A DNA stretch of 64,000 bases, taken from the NCBI RefSeq assembly GCF_030403775.1, contig NZ_JAQMWQ010000022.1, forward strand, positions 1 through 64,000. The letters run 5' to 3'. The position numbers were made by a program, and so were the translations under genes. This DNA comes from Paenibacillus sp. BSR1-1 (lineage in GTDB: Bacteria > Bacillota > Bacilli > Bacillales > Cytobacillaceae). The notes beneath the pieces were generated by a model. It saw only the letters and a list, made by a program, of their open reading frames with translations. It ran no database searches and was not told where the DNA came from. Numbering within the stretch: position 1 is the stretch's first letter; every line of letters starts with the position of its first letter. This document shows, piece after piece, positions 53,370 to 62,813 of the stretch.

Positions 53370-54436
53370 TCGAATCAAAGGTTCATCTTGTAAAGAATGC
53401 ACTGAAATCATTGAAAAATGATGATGGGTTTGTCGAAGAATTTCCGATTGGTTTGATAGACATTAATCTGTGGGAATGGCCGCAAGGTGTCGGGATTTAT
53501 GGCCTGTATAAATACTATAAATTAACCAATGACCAAGAGACCCTTCAGTTTTTATTAGATTGGTTTGATCAAAGAATTGCGGAAGGCCTCCCTGAAAAAA
53601 ATGTCAATACGATGGCACCGCTGCTTACTCTCATCCATCTGGCAGAGGAAACCAATGATTCCAAGTATATTGCTGTATGTGATGAATGGAGTACTTGGAT
53701 CATAGAAGAGATGATTCGTACCGGTGACGGAGCCTTGCAGCATATGATTACAGGTGACCCGAATGATGGTCAGATATTAATTGATACCTTATTTATGACC
53801 GTGTTATTCCTTGCTAAAGCTGGTACTTATTTTAAACGGCCAGAATATATCGAGGAAGCGAAAAACCAGTTCCTCATTCATATTAAATATTTATATGACA
53901 AAGAAACAGGGTTATTTTATCACGGTTGGGATTTTAATGAGAATCACAACTACGGTGCTGTCCGCTGGGGAAGAGGAAATGGCTGGTATACATGCGGGTT
54001 GTTAGAGTTTTTTGAAATAGTTGAATTAGAAAAAAGTATGAAAGATTATTTATTAGCTACATGGCACAGTCAAGTGAAGGCATTGTCAAAACTACAAGCT
54101 GATAGTGGTTTATGGCATACCGTTTTAGACGATCCAAGTTCCTATGAAGAAACCTCTGCTACTGCTGCTTTTGGTTATGGAATCATCAAAGGTGTTAGAA
54201 AAGGGTACCTTGATAAGGAGTATTTACCAATTGGGTTAAAGGCTTTAGAAGCAGTGATGGATGTAATCGATGAACATGGTGTGGTTCAAAAAGTATCATA
54301 TGGGACGCCGGTTGGACTAGATGACGAATTTTATAAAAACATCCCGATTAGTCCGATGACCTATGGTCAAGCCTTAGCCATCCTATTATTGGTCGAATCA
54401 ATAGAGTTTGTTACTAATGAGACGGTGAAAAATTAA
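53348..54436 (+). CDS. GH105 unsaturated uronyl hydrolase (YteR/YesR-like)
   Basis: 362 residues, an (alpha/alpha)6 barrel of the GH88/GH105 clan. Motifs include the NVNTMAPLLTLIHL helix, the catalytic Asp146 in DGQILIDTLFM, and WGRGNGWYTCG near the active site. It hydrates the 4,5-double bond left by polysaccharide lyases and releases the unsaturated uronate. No signal peptide, so it acts after import. The frame is open from 53273, but GGAG ten bases before the ATG at 53348 gives the usual family length. Confidence 0.9.
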   Translation: MVVHSKLIESKVHLVKNALKSLKNDDGFVEEFPIGLIDINLWEWPQGVGIYGLYKYYKLTNDQETLQFLLDWFDQRIAEGLPEKNVNTMAPLLTLIHLAEETNDSKYIAVCDEWSTWIIEEMIRTGDGALQHMITGDPNDGQILIDTLFMTVLFLAKAGTYFKRPEYIEEAKNQFLIHIKYLYDKETGLFYHGWDFNENHNYGAVRWGRGNGWYTCGLLEFFEIVELEKSMKDYLLATWHSQVKALSKLQADSGLWHTVLDDPSSYEETSATAAFGYGIIKGVRKGYLDKEYLPIGLKALEAVMDVIDEHGVVQKVSYGTPVGLDDEFYKNIPISPMTYGQALAILLLVESIEFVTNETVKN

Positions 54437-54463
54437 AAATTCGAAAAAGGGGAGATGTATTAT

Positions 54464-55750
54464 ATGAAAAAAATGCTAAGAATGCTTACGATGTCATTGC
54501 TTGCAGCTGTTTTATTAATTGGTGTTGCAGCCTGTTCTGATAGCTCAAAATCAAGTGGTACCAGCAAATCAGACGGTAAAAAGGTTACATTGGACTTTCT
54601 CTGGTTTACTGATGGGGTAGAAGGCGATGTCATGAGAGACATCATTAAAGATTATCAAGCAAAAAATAAAAACGTAGAAGTTAAGTTAATCGAAGTGGCC
54701 TACCAAGATTACACAACAAAATTAAAAACGATGATCGCTGGAGGAAAACCACCTGCGTTAGCACGTGTCACTGATACCGGAATCTTTGCCGAACAGGCGA
54801 TGGACCTTAAACCATATGTTGGAGGAGTCGATAAATTCACCTCTCAATTCCTTCCTTCTATTAAACCTTACTATGTGAAGAAAGATAAAATTATTGCGAC
54901 ACCGATGGATGTTACGGCAAACGGCATCATTTATAACAAAACATTGTTTAAAAAAGCAGGAGTAGAAGTTCCACAATCACCAGATGATGTTTGGACATGG
55001 GATGAATTTGAAAACGCAATTAAGCAAGTAAAGGAAAAAGGCGGAGCAAAATACGGATTATTAGTAGATTTCACTCCACATCGATATTCTACTTTACTTT
55101 ATGAATTTGGCGGAAGTATTTTTACAAAGGATGGTTCTGCACCAGCGATTAATAATAAAAATGGTGTTGCCGCATTAGACTATTTTAAAAAGCTTCATAA
55201 AGATGGAATCATTCCTGAGTCTGTTTGGTTGGGTGGGGAAAATCCTAATAACTTATTCCGTTCTGGAACAGCAGCTGCTCACTTAGCTGGAAACTGGATG
55301 TTAAGTAACTACAAAGATATTAACAACTTTGAGTGGGGTGTAACATACCTTCCAAAAGGAGAAATTCGTTCTTCTGTACCAGGCGGTAAATACATCATGG
55401 GCTTCCAAAAAACAGGAGTAGAAAAAGAGACAGCAGCATTTATTAAATACTTAGCATCAAAAGAGGTTAATGCCAAATTCAACCAAAACTCACTATTCCT
55501 AAGTGCTAGAAAAGATAATAACGAATTGGATTATGCGTTTGGTAAAGATATGTTTAAAGTGTTCTCTAATGAATTAGAAAATACACCAGAGGTTGCAGCA
55601 AATGACTGGGGCAATCAAGTGGTCATCTCTAAGGTTACTACTGATATAAGAGATGCAGTAGTAGAAGTTCTTAGCGGCGGGGTATCTTCAAAAGAAGCCA
55701 TGGACAAAGTTGCCGAGAAACTTAAGGAAGCTATTGCAGATTCTAAATAA
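54464..55750 (+). CDS. ABC oligosaccharide-binding lipoprotein
   Basis: 428 residues. A lipoprotein signal peptide ends at the lipobox LIGVAACSD. The mature part is a family 1 solute-binding protein (KVTLDFLWFTDGVEGDVMRD, AAAHLAGNWMLSNYKD). It probably binds a uronate-containing oligosaccharide for the two permeases that follow. GGGGAG lies nine bases before the ATG at 54464; an earlier ATG at 54455 is too close to it. No ATPase gene is present in the locus. Confidence 0.9.
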   Translation: MKKMLRMLTMSLLAAVLLIGVAACSDSSKSSGTSKSDGKKVTLDFLWFTDGVEGDVMRDIIKDYQAKNKNVEVKLIEVAYQDYTTKLKTMIAGGKPPALARVTDTGIFAEQAMDLKPYVGGVDKFTSQFLPSIKPYYVKKDKIIATPMDVTANGIIYNKTLFKKAGVEVPQSPDDVWTWDEFENAIKQVKEKGGAKYGLLVDFTPHRYSTLLYEFGGSIFTKDGSAPAINNKNGVAALDYFKKLHKDGIIPESVWLGGENPNNLFRSGTAAAHLAGNWMLSNYKDINNFEWGVTYLPKGEIRSSVPGGKYIMGFQKTGVEKETAAFIKYLASKEVNAKFNQNSLFLSARKDNNELDYAFGKDMFKVFSNELENTPEVAANDWGNQVVISKVTTDIRDAVVEVLSGGVSSKEAMDKVAEKLKEAIADSK

Positions 55751-55758
55751 TAGTCCAC

Positions 55759-55789
55759 TGGTGACTGCCCCAGATTTGGGGTGGTCACT
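55759..55789 (+). promoter_or_regulatory. Intercistronic hairpin after the binding-protein gene
   Basis: TGGTGACTGCCCC pairs with GGGGTGGTCACTA around AGATTT, followed by CTATTAAAAA. It parallels the hairpin at 40569 and probably tunes binding-protein versus permease expression. Confidence 0.7.
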
Positions 55790-55828
55790 ACTATTAAAAA
55801 GCTAAATAAATAATTTAGGCAGGTGAAT

Positions 55829-56761
55829 ATGGTGGAACCAATAATCAAAGAACATGCGGCGATAAAAACTGCCAAAAAATCCTCCTTTCGATCAGATAAA
55901 CTGAAGCGGCAAATTGTTCCCTATTTTTTTGTACTTCCAAATTTCGTCATCTTTTTTACATTCATTGTCGTTCCTGCCATCGTGGGACTCTATTATTCTT
56001 TCACAGACTATGATGGATTATCGGAAATGAACTTCGTTGGAATTGAAAACTACAAAGAAGTGTTTCAGAGCTCTGAGTATTGGAAAATATTCGCTAATAC
56101 ATTTAAATATGCTTTTGCGGTAGTGCCGCTCATATTTATATGTTCCCTTGGAATTGCTATGTTGTTGATCAAGGAAATTAAAGCAAAAGGCTTCTTTCGT
56201 GCCATATTTTATTGGCCAACGATGATTTCAGCGATTATTGTTGGTGTGACCTGGAAATGGATTTTTGGGGATAGCTTCGGTGTCTTGAATTATTTGATCG
56301 AGTCATTAGGCTTCAAACCAATAAAGTGGTTATCCGACCCGGTATTTGCCAACATGACGGTTGTTGTTGGAACGATTTGGGCAAGAATAGGGTTCTTTAT
56401 GGTGATTTTTATGGCTGGGTTACAAAGTATCCCTACCTCCTATTATGAAGCCGCCCAAATGGATGGAGCTTCAAAGTTTAGAATGTTTAGGAGCATCACC
56501 TTACCATTATTAAAACCAACTAGTTTTTTAGTGTTAATCTTGCTCTTGATTGAATCCTTTAAGCAATATCCGCTCGTCTTGGCCTTGACTGGTGGAGGAC
56601 CGGCAAAGCAAACCACCTACCTTGTTCAATATATTTATGAATTTGGTTTCAAAAAAGGGGAATTGGGTTACGCAAGTGCGATGTCCGTTGTTCTGTTTGT
56701 GGTGATTGCCATCTTTACGGTTATTCAATTTAAATGGACAAAAGGAGGTACAATCGATTGA
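55829..56761 (+). CDS. ABC sugar permease 1 (MalF type)
   Basis: About 311 residues, a basic N-terminus followed by six membrane helices. The EAA loop is TSYYEAAQMDGASKFRMFRS. It forms a heterodimer with the next permease. A GTG at 55823 is in frame, but AGGCAGGTG sits better before the ATG at 55829. Confidence 0.9.
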   Translation: MVEPIIKEHAAIKTAKKSSFRSDKLKRQIVPYFFVLPNFVIFFTFIVVPAIVGLYYSFTDYDGLSEMNFVGIENYKEVFQSSEYWKIFANTFKYAFAVVPLIFICSLGIAMLLIKEIKAKGFFRAIFYWPTMISAIIVGVTWKWIFGDSFGVLNYLIESLGFKPIKWLSDPVFANMTVVVGTIWARIGFFMVIFMAGLQSIPTSYYEAAQMDGASKFRMFRSITLPLLKPTSFLVLILLLIESFKQYPLVLALTGGGPAKQTTYLVQYIYEFGFKKGELGYASAMSVVLFVVIAIFTVIQFKWTKGGTID

Positions 56762-57576
56762 AAAAGAAATCTAATATCCTCATCTATTTAGCATTGTCTG
56801 TTCTTGTTTGTATCTTCATTTTTCCAGTCATATGGGTAGTCCTTTCTTCCATAAAAGATTCTACCGAATTATATAGTTGGCCTCCAAAATTTATTCCGGA
56901 CAATCCAACCTTTGAAAACTTTATTGCAGCCTTTGAGAAAGGGAACTTCGGCACCTATTTTCTCAATAGTACGTTTGTGACGGTAACCGCTACAGTCCTA
57001 ACGTTAATCATTAATACGATGGCAGGCTATGCGCTTGCCAAGTATCGTTTTAAAGGGGATACCTGGTTGTTAATCGGATTTATCTCAACCTTAATGATCC
57101 CTCTCGAAGTTATTATGACCCCTATTTTTTCGGTCATAAGCAAACTAGGTCTGTACAATTCTCTTTGGGGAATTATTATTCCTCCAGCAGCAACACCGAC
57201 TGGGGTATTCCTAATAAGACAGTATTTATTGACCGTACCTGATGAGTTGATTGAAGCGGCTAGAATAGATGGCGCTGGCGAGTGGAAGATTTTTTGGAAA
57301 CTGATTGTTCCGATTGCCAAACCGATTATTTCTGTCCTCGCCATCTTTTCCTTCATGTGGAGATGGGACGACTTTATTTGGCCGTTGATTGTTATTAGTG
57401 ATCCAACGAAATATACCGTCCAATTAGCCTTATCCAATTTCATCGGTGAATTTAATGTCGACTGGGGAAGCCTATTGGCGATGTCCGTCGTAACCATGAT
57501 CCCAGTTTTAATTGTGTTTTTAATATTCCAAAAGCAGTTTATTCAGGGAATGGCTACTTCTGGTATGAAAGATTAA
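56758..57576 (+). CDS. ABC sugar permease 2 (MalG type)
   Basis: 272 residues, six membrane helices. The EAA loop is DELIEAARIDGAGEWKIFWK. It starts at a TTG within the TTGA overlap with the preceding stop, nine bases after AAAGGAGG; the longer upstream frame lacks a site. A terminator 20 bases after the stop ends the operon. Confidence 0.9.
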   Translation: MKKKSNILIYLALSVLVCIFIFPVIWVVLSSIKDSTELYSWPPKFIPDNPTFENFIAAFEKGNFGTYFLNSTFVTVTATVLTLIINTMAGYALAKYRFKGDTWLLIGFISTLMIPLEVIMTPIFSVISKLGLYNSLWGIIIPPAATPTGVFLIRQYLLTVPDELIEAARIDGAGEWKIFWKLIVPIAKPIISVLAIFSFMWRWDDFIWPLIVISDPTKYTVQLALSNFIGEFNVDWGSLLAMSVVTMIPVLIVFLIFQKQFIQGMATSGMKD

Positions 57577-57595
57577 TAGATTGATCAAGTTTAAC

Positions 57596-57630
57596 AGAGA
57601 TAATCCAAGCGGTTTATCTCTGTTTTAAAA
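57596..57630 (+). terminator. Intrinsic terminator
   Basis: AGAGATAA pairs with TTATCTCT around a ten-base loop, followed by GTTTTAAAA. It separates the importer operon from the GH31-kdu operon. The rest of 57631-57829 is A/T-rich promoter sequence with no evident gene. Confidence 0.75.
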
Positions 57631-57829
57631 AGGTTATTTTCGCAAAGATTGTTGTTTTACGTATAAGTTCATCAACCTGTATAACAAGATTCTTCGTGGC
57701 ATCTTTTCGTAAGAACATTTGCGAATATTGCCTGGAAACTTTGAAACTTTGTAAATGACTCTTAATTAGTTCCAAGAGCAACAAAGTTTACGAAAAGAGC
57801 CTTAAAAAAATAGCGAAAAGGTGAAAATC

Positions 57830-60256
57830 ATGAGCTTGGCTTGGAAGTTTGACTTTATAAAGGAAGAAAATAATCAACTTTTCTTTGAATGCAATGATAA
57901 GAAAATCATTTTTATGGTTTTAGAAGAAGATTTATGCAGAGTATTTATGTCGTCTGATTTTGAACCAGCTCTATCGACGACTTGGGCAATAGCCCCGGAT
58001 GCGGAAGATATTCCTTTTGAAGGAAGAGACCGTTTTGATTTAACTCCATTCTCATTACCAGCGTTCCAAAAACAAGTTGGCAGTGAGCAAGTAATCATTG
58101 AAACACATCTTTTAAAAGCGGTCATTCAATTAGACGGCTTTAAGATCTCTTGGTATGCAAAAATAAACGGCGAAGAAATTTTAATAGCGAATGACCGAAA
58201 AACACAGAGTTATAACTATAACAACAAGCTTGGAGACGGGGTCTATCATTATCTTGAGCGATACAAGGATGATAATTTTTATGGTTTAGGTGAGAAAAGC
58301 GGAACACTAAATAAGACTAGAAAGCGTTATATCATGAAGACCATTGACGCCATGGGTTATGATGCCGAGTTTACCGATCCGCTTTATAAGCATATACCTT
58401 TTTATTTGACCCATAATCAAAAAACGAAGCTATCTTATGGACTGTTTTATGATAATTACTCCGACTCTATTTTTGATTTAGGTGCGGAGCTTGACAATTA
58501 TCATGGCTTTTACAGGTATTATTACGCAGAAAAAGGCGACTTGGACTATTATTTCATTTTGGGCCCTCATATTCATAACGTTGTTGAAAAATATTCAAAA
58601 CTTACGGGCAAGACGATTTTCCCTCCAAAATGGAGTCTTGGTTATTCAGGGTCAACGATGACTTATACGGATGCGCCAGATGCACAAGAACAATTAAAGA
58701 AATTTGTTGATTCTTGTGTGGAATATGATATTCCTTGTGATTCCTTTCAGTTGTCCTCTGGATATACCACTATTGGCGGAAAGAGGTATGTATTTAATTG
58801 GAATTACGATAAAATACCTGACCCGCATGCCATGAACCATCATTTCCATGAGAATGGGTTACATGTTTGTGCCAATATTAAACCATGCTTACTTCAGGAC
58901 CATCCGCAATACCCTGAACTGGCTGAAAAGGGAATGTTTATAAAAGCGGATAATAATCAAGATCCTGAATTAGTCCAATTTTGGGATGATGATGGATCCT
59001 ATCTTGATTTTACGAATCCGGAGACTATCCAATGGTGGAAGGGAAATGTCAAGGAGCAGCTCTTATCCTTTGGAATTGACTCCACCTGGAATGATAATAA
59101 TGAATTTGAAATCTGGAATAAACAGGCATGTGCTAATGGTTTTGGCAAGAGCATTCCTGTCGAGGATATTAAACCGATTCAAACTTTGTTAATGCTCAAG
59201 TCGTCTTATGAAGCTCAAAAAGAATTTGCTCCTAATAGTAGACCATATTTAATCTCAAGATCAGGCATGCCTGGCATGCAGCGTTATGTGCAAACATGGT
59301 CAGGAGATAATTTAACGGAATGGAAAACACTGCGATTTAATATCAAGATGGGGTTAAGCATGAGTTTGTCAGGTGTATATAATTTTGGACATGATGTTGG
59401 CGGATTTAGCGGTTTAGCACCAGAACCAGAATTATTTATCAGGTGGATTCAAAATGGCATTTTCCATCCGAGATTCACCATTCATTCGTGGAATGAGGAT
59501 CAATCCGTCAATGTTCCCTGGATGTATCCGGAACAGATCGAGATCATACGTAGCTTTATGAAGGAACGTGTGAAGTGGATCCCTTATTTTTACCATTTGC
59601 TTCATAAAGCCAGTCAAGAATATAAACCAATCCTTACTCCTACTTTTTATTATTTTGAACATGATTCAAAAACCTTTGAAGAGAATGATGACTTTATGGT
59701 CGGTGAGAATTTATTGGTTTGTAGTGTAGTAGAAAAAGGAGCCACTCAACGAAGTGTGTATCTGCCAGAAAATGATAAGGGCTGGTATGATATGAATTCT
59801 GATCAATGGTATCAAGGTGGTCAAACTATTATCGTAAATGCACCACTGAACGTCATTCCGCTTTTTGCACAGGCGGGTTCCGCTTTCCCGATTCGTGATG
59901 GGGAAATCACGTTTAAAAATAAATCGGAGGATGCAAGAGGAATACGTCTATATCCTTCCTTAAGGGAAGAGCATATAAGCGAACGTTTCTATGAAGATGA
60001 CGGGATTTCATTAAACTATACAAAAGGTGAGTCTTCATTCCTATTAGTAGATATGAAGACTACTAAAGAAAGTGTAGAAATCCAGATAACTATGGAAGGG
60101 AATTATCAACTTCCTTATGATTCTGTTAGTATCTATTTGCCAAAAACGGAAAAACGGAACCTTTATGTTAATGGGGAAGCAATAAATTCAGTACTTCCGG
60201 TTCGTGTGAAAATACAACAAGACGGTTCGAATAATGACAACTGGAGGCAGCGATGA
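57830..60256 (+). CDS. GH31 alpha-glycosidase
   Basis: 808 residues. An N-terminal beta-sandwich precedes the barrel. The catalytic nucleophile is Asp422 in GIDSTWNDNNEFE, and the acid/base is Asp493 in TWSGDNLTEW. The HDVGGFSGLAPEPELFIRW segment is a GH31 hallmark. Family members cleave alpha-glucosides or alpha-xylosides. With no signal peptide, it should act on imported oligosaccharides, perhaps removing an alpha-linked sugar from the same substrate as GH105. AAAAGGTG precedes the ATG at 57830. The stop overlaps the aldolase start (ATGA). Confidence 0.92.
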   Translation: MSLAWKFDFIKEENNQLFFECNDKKIIFMVLEEDLCRVFMSSDFEPALSTTWAIAPDAEDIPFEGRDRFDLTPFSLPAFQKQVGSEQVIIETHLLKAVIQLDGFKISWYAKINGEEILIANDRKTQSYNYNNKLGDGVYHYLERYKDDNFYGLGEKSGTLNKTRKRYIMKTIDAMGYDAEFTDPLYKHIPFYLTHNQKTKLSYGLFYDNYSDSIFDLGAELDNYHGFYRYYYAEKGDLDYYFILGPHIHNVVEKYSKLTGKTIFPPKWSLGYSGSTMTYTDAPDAQEQLKKFVDSCVEYDIPCDSFQLSSGYTTIGGKRYVFNWNYDKIPDPHAMNHHFHENGLHVCANIKPCLLQDHPQYPELAEKGMFIKADNNQDPELVQFWDDDGSYLDFTNPETIQWWKGNVKEQLLSFGIDSTWNDNNEFEIWNKQACANGFGKSIPVEDIKPIQTLLMLKSSYEAQKEFAPNSRPYLISRSGMPGMQRYVQTWSGDNLTEWKTLRFNIKMGLSMSLSGVYNFGHDVGGFSGLAPEPELFIRWIQNGIFHPRFTIHSWNEDQSVNVPWMYPEQIEIIRSFMKERVKWIPYFYHLLHKASQEYKPILTPTFYYFEHDSKTFEENDDFMVGENLLVCSVVEKGATQRSVYLPENDKGWYDMNSDQWYQGGQTIIVNAPLNVIPLFAQAGSAFPIRDGEITFKNKSEDARGIRLYPSLREEHISERFYEDDGISLNYTKGESSFLLVDMKTTKESVEIQITMEGNYQLPYDSVSIYLPKTEKRNLYVNGEAINSVLPVRVKIQQDGSNNDNWRQR

Positions 60257-60903
60257 ACAAATTAAATGTTCTTTCCAGGATAACTGATTGTGGAGTGGTA
60301 GCGGTTGTAAGAGCTGACTCTAAGGAGGAAGCGATTAAGATATCAGAAGCCTGTGTAAAGGGTGGAATTTTTGGGATTGAGGTAACCTTTACGGTCGAAG
60401 GTGCTGAAGAGGTTATTAAAGAATTGGCTGACTTGTATCGAAATAGTGATGTTGTTATTGGAGCAGGAACAGTTCTTGATGCAACTACGGCAAGGATTGC
60501 TATTTTGGCAGGCGCTCAGTTCGTTGTAAGTCCTTGCTTTGACGGAGAAACAGCCAAATTGTGTAATTTATATCAAATTCCCTATATGCCTGGATGTATG
60601 ACCATTACAGAAATGAAGTGTGCCCTAGAAGCTGGTGCAGATATTATCAAGCTGTTTCCTGGAAACGCCTTTGGACCGGAGTTTGTAAAAGCGGTTAAAG
60701 CGCCGCTTCCACAAGTTAATTTGATGCCGACAGGGGGAGTCAGCCTCGAAAATGTCCATCAGTGGATTCAAAATGGTTGTGCAGCCGTTGGCGTTGGCGG
60801 TAATTTAATTGCACCTGCTAAAACGGGAGACTATGAAAAAATCACTGATTTTGCCGTTCAGTATGTAGAAAAAGTCAAAGAAGCGAGAAGGAATAACCTA
60901 TGA
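60253..60903 (+). CDS. kdgA: KDPG aldolase, paralogue 3
   Basis: 216 residues. Motifs are VVRADSKEEA, the catalytic Glu in IEVTFTVEGA, the Schiff-base Lys in IIKLFPGNAFGPEF, and PTGGVSLENV. It cleaves 2-keto-3-deoxy-6-phosphogluconate to pyruvate and glyceraldehyde 3-phosphate. It is coupled by four-base overlaps to GH31 upstream and KDG kinase downstream, so it completes the KduI-KduD-KdgK chain. Confidence 0.92.
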   Translation: MNKLNVLSRITDCGVVAVVRADSKEEAIKISEACVKGGIFGIEVTFTVEGAEEVIKELADLYRNSDVVIGAGTVLDATTARIAILAGAQFVVSPCFDGETAKLCNLYQIPYMPGCMTITEMKCALEAGADIIKLFPGNAFGPEFVKAVKAPLPQVNLMPTGGVSLENVHQWIQNGCAAVGVGGNLIAPAKTGDYEKITDFAVQYVEKVKEARRNNL

Positions 60904-61913
60904 AAAAGATAGTCACCTTAGGAGAAATCCTGCTTCGGTTATCTACCAATCATGGAGAACGACTTTTTCAATCTAATCAGCTTTCAATGCATTATGGCGG
61001 TGCAGAAGCCAATGTTGCCATTGGACTGGCCAATTTTGGATATGAAGCTTCCTTTGTTAGTAAAGTGCCGAATAATCCGCTTGGGTTGGCGGCGGAAAGA
61101 CATTTACGGTCATTTGGTGTTCATACTGACTACTTGTTGAAGGGCGGAGAGCGCTTAGGCACCTATTACTTGGAAGTAGGGGCGGGTGCCAGAGGTGCGC
61201 AAGTCACTTACGACCGGAAGCATTCAAGCTTTTCTCAGCTTAGCGTCGATGAGGTTAGCTTTACTGAAATTTTTCAAGGAGCAGACCTCTTTCACGTTTC
61301 AGGAATAACACCTGCGTTATCTAATTCGTTAAAAGAAGTGACTTTGCTGGCATTGAAAAAAGCGAAAGAGCTAGGTGTCACAACAAGTTTTGACTTTAAT
61401 TATCGTTCAAAGCTATGGAGCCAAAAAGAGGCAGCGGAAGCGATTACCCCGCTTCTGCCCTATGTTGATATCTGTTCATGCGGGGAATTAGATGCTCTTT
61501 ATCTCTTAAACATACAAAAAGCAGATACTACATTAAATAAAGAGCAGCAGCTTACGTATTACTATGAAAAAATAGTAGAAATGTATCCGAATATCAAATA
61601 CTTATATTCGACTTTCCGAAACGTTCTTTCTGCCTCGTACAATACCTTGCAAGGGAATTTATTTTTAAATGGGACGTTGTATCAGTCAAAATACTATCCT
61701 ATTGATGATATTGTTGATCGCGTGGGCGGCGGGGATGCTTTTGCGTCTGGGATTTTATACGGGATTATCGAAGAAATGCCGCCGCAACAGGCAATTTCAT
61801 TTGCTACGGCAGCGTCTGTCTTGAAGCATACAGTGTATGGGGATTGCAATACCTTTTCTAAGGACGAAATTATAGCATTTGCTGAAACTGAACCTGGTAA
61901 AATTGTTCGTTAA
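60900..61913 (+). CDS. kdgK: 2-keto-3-deoxygluconate kinase
   Basis: 337 residues of the PfkB family. The N-terminal GEILLRLSTNHGERLFQSNQ and GGAEANVAIGLANFGY are typical of KDG kinases, and the C-terminal DRVGGGDAFASGILYG carries the catalytic Asp and anion hole. It phosphorylates KDG at C6. It begins in an ATGA overlap with kdgA. A KduI gene follows 30 bases later. Confidence 0.92.
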   Translation: MKKIVTLGEILLRLSTNHGERLFQSNQLSMHYGGAEANVAIGLANFGYEASFVSKVPNNPLGLAAERHLRSFGVHTDYLLKGGERLGTYYLEVGAGARGAQVTYDRKHSSFSQLSVDEVSFTEIFQGADLFHVSGITPALSNSLKEVTLLALKKAKELGVTTSFDFNYRSKLWSQKEAAEAITPLLPYVDICSCGELDALYLLNIQKADTTLNKEQQLTYYYEKIVEMYPNIKYLYSTFRNVLSASYNTLQGNLFLNGTLYQSKYYPIDDIVDRVGGGDAFASGILYGIIEEMPPQQAISFATAASVLKHTVYGDCNTFSKDEIIAFAETEPGKIVR

Positions 61914-61943
61914 AAATAGAAGCTTTATAGGAGGACATGGATC

Positions 61944-62780
61944 ATGGAAATGGAAACGCGTTATGCAAACCACCCAGAAGAAATTAAAAGATTTAATACG
62001 GATGAATTGAGAGGAAATTTTTTAGTTGAAACCATTTTTGAACCAGGAAAAGTACATTTAACATACACCCATGCCGATCGCATGATTTTTGGTGGAGTAA
62101 CACCGGCAGAAGAAGAATTGACCATTAAGCTTGATAAAGAATTAGGAGTCAGTTACTTCCTTGAACGCCGTGAGCTGGGAATTATTAATATTGGCGGAGA
62201 CGGTCTTGTCATTTTGGATGGCGAGGAATATAACATGCAACTTCGTGATGGTCTGTATGTCGGCAGGGGAACGAAGGAAGTATTATTCCGATCAAAGGAT
62301 CCAAAGAATCCTGCGAAATTCTATATTAATTCAACACCAGCCCATCATACCTATCCAACAGTAAAGATCGATATTAATGAAATTAAACCCTTAGAGGCTG
62401 GAGCTCCGGGAACCTTAAATGAACGGAAAATCTATCAATATGTCCACCCAAATGTATGTGAAAGCTGTCAGCTTCAAATGGGACTTACTATGCTATCTCC
62501 AGGAAGTGTTTGGAATACCATGCCTTGTCATACTCATGAGCGGCGGATGGAAGTCTATTTATACTTTGATATGGAGCCAGATACTCGCGTCTTTCATTTC
62601 ATGGGGAAACCGGATGAGACAAGACACTTAGTCATGAAAAACGAACAAGCTGCAATTTCACCCAGCTGGTCGATACATACAGGGACCGCTACTAGTAACT
62701 ATACCTTTATTTGGGGTATGTGCGGAGAAAACATTACCTATGATGACATGGACCATGTCAAAATGGAACAACTAAGGTAG
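61944..62780 (+). CDS. kduI: 5-dehydro-4-deoxy-D-glucuronate isomerase KduI
   Basis: 278 residues, a bicupin of the KduI family. The zinc ligands are His196, His198 and Glu203 in CHTHERRMEVYLYF and His245 in SIHTGT, at the same positions as in the E. coli enzyme. It isomerises 4-deoxy-L-threo-5-hexulose uronate, which forms from the unsaturated uronate released by GH105, to 2,5-diketo-3-deoxygluconate. GGAGG precedes the ATG. Confidence 0.95.
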   Translation: MEMETRYANHPEEIKRFNTDELRGNFLVETIFEPGKVHLTYTHADRMIFGGVTPAEEELTIKLDKELGVSYFLERRELGIINIGGDGLVILDGEEYNMQLRDGLYVGRGTKEVLFRSKDPKNPAKFYINSTPAHHTYPTVKIDINEIKPLEAGAPGTLNERKIYQYVHPNVCESCQLQMGLTMLSPGSVWNTMPCHTHERRMEVYLYFDMEPDTRVFHFMGKPDETRHLVMKNEQAAISPSWSIHTGTATSNYTFIWGMCGENITYDDMDHVKMEQLR

Positions 62781-62813
62781 TAGATTTAGTTTTAACATGA
62801 AGGGGGTTTAAAT

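Noticed and set aside
57027-57497. 156-codon frame opposite the ABC permease
   Set aside because: Antisense shadow of a conserved permease.
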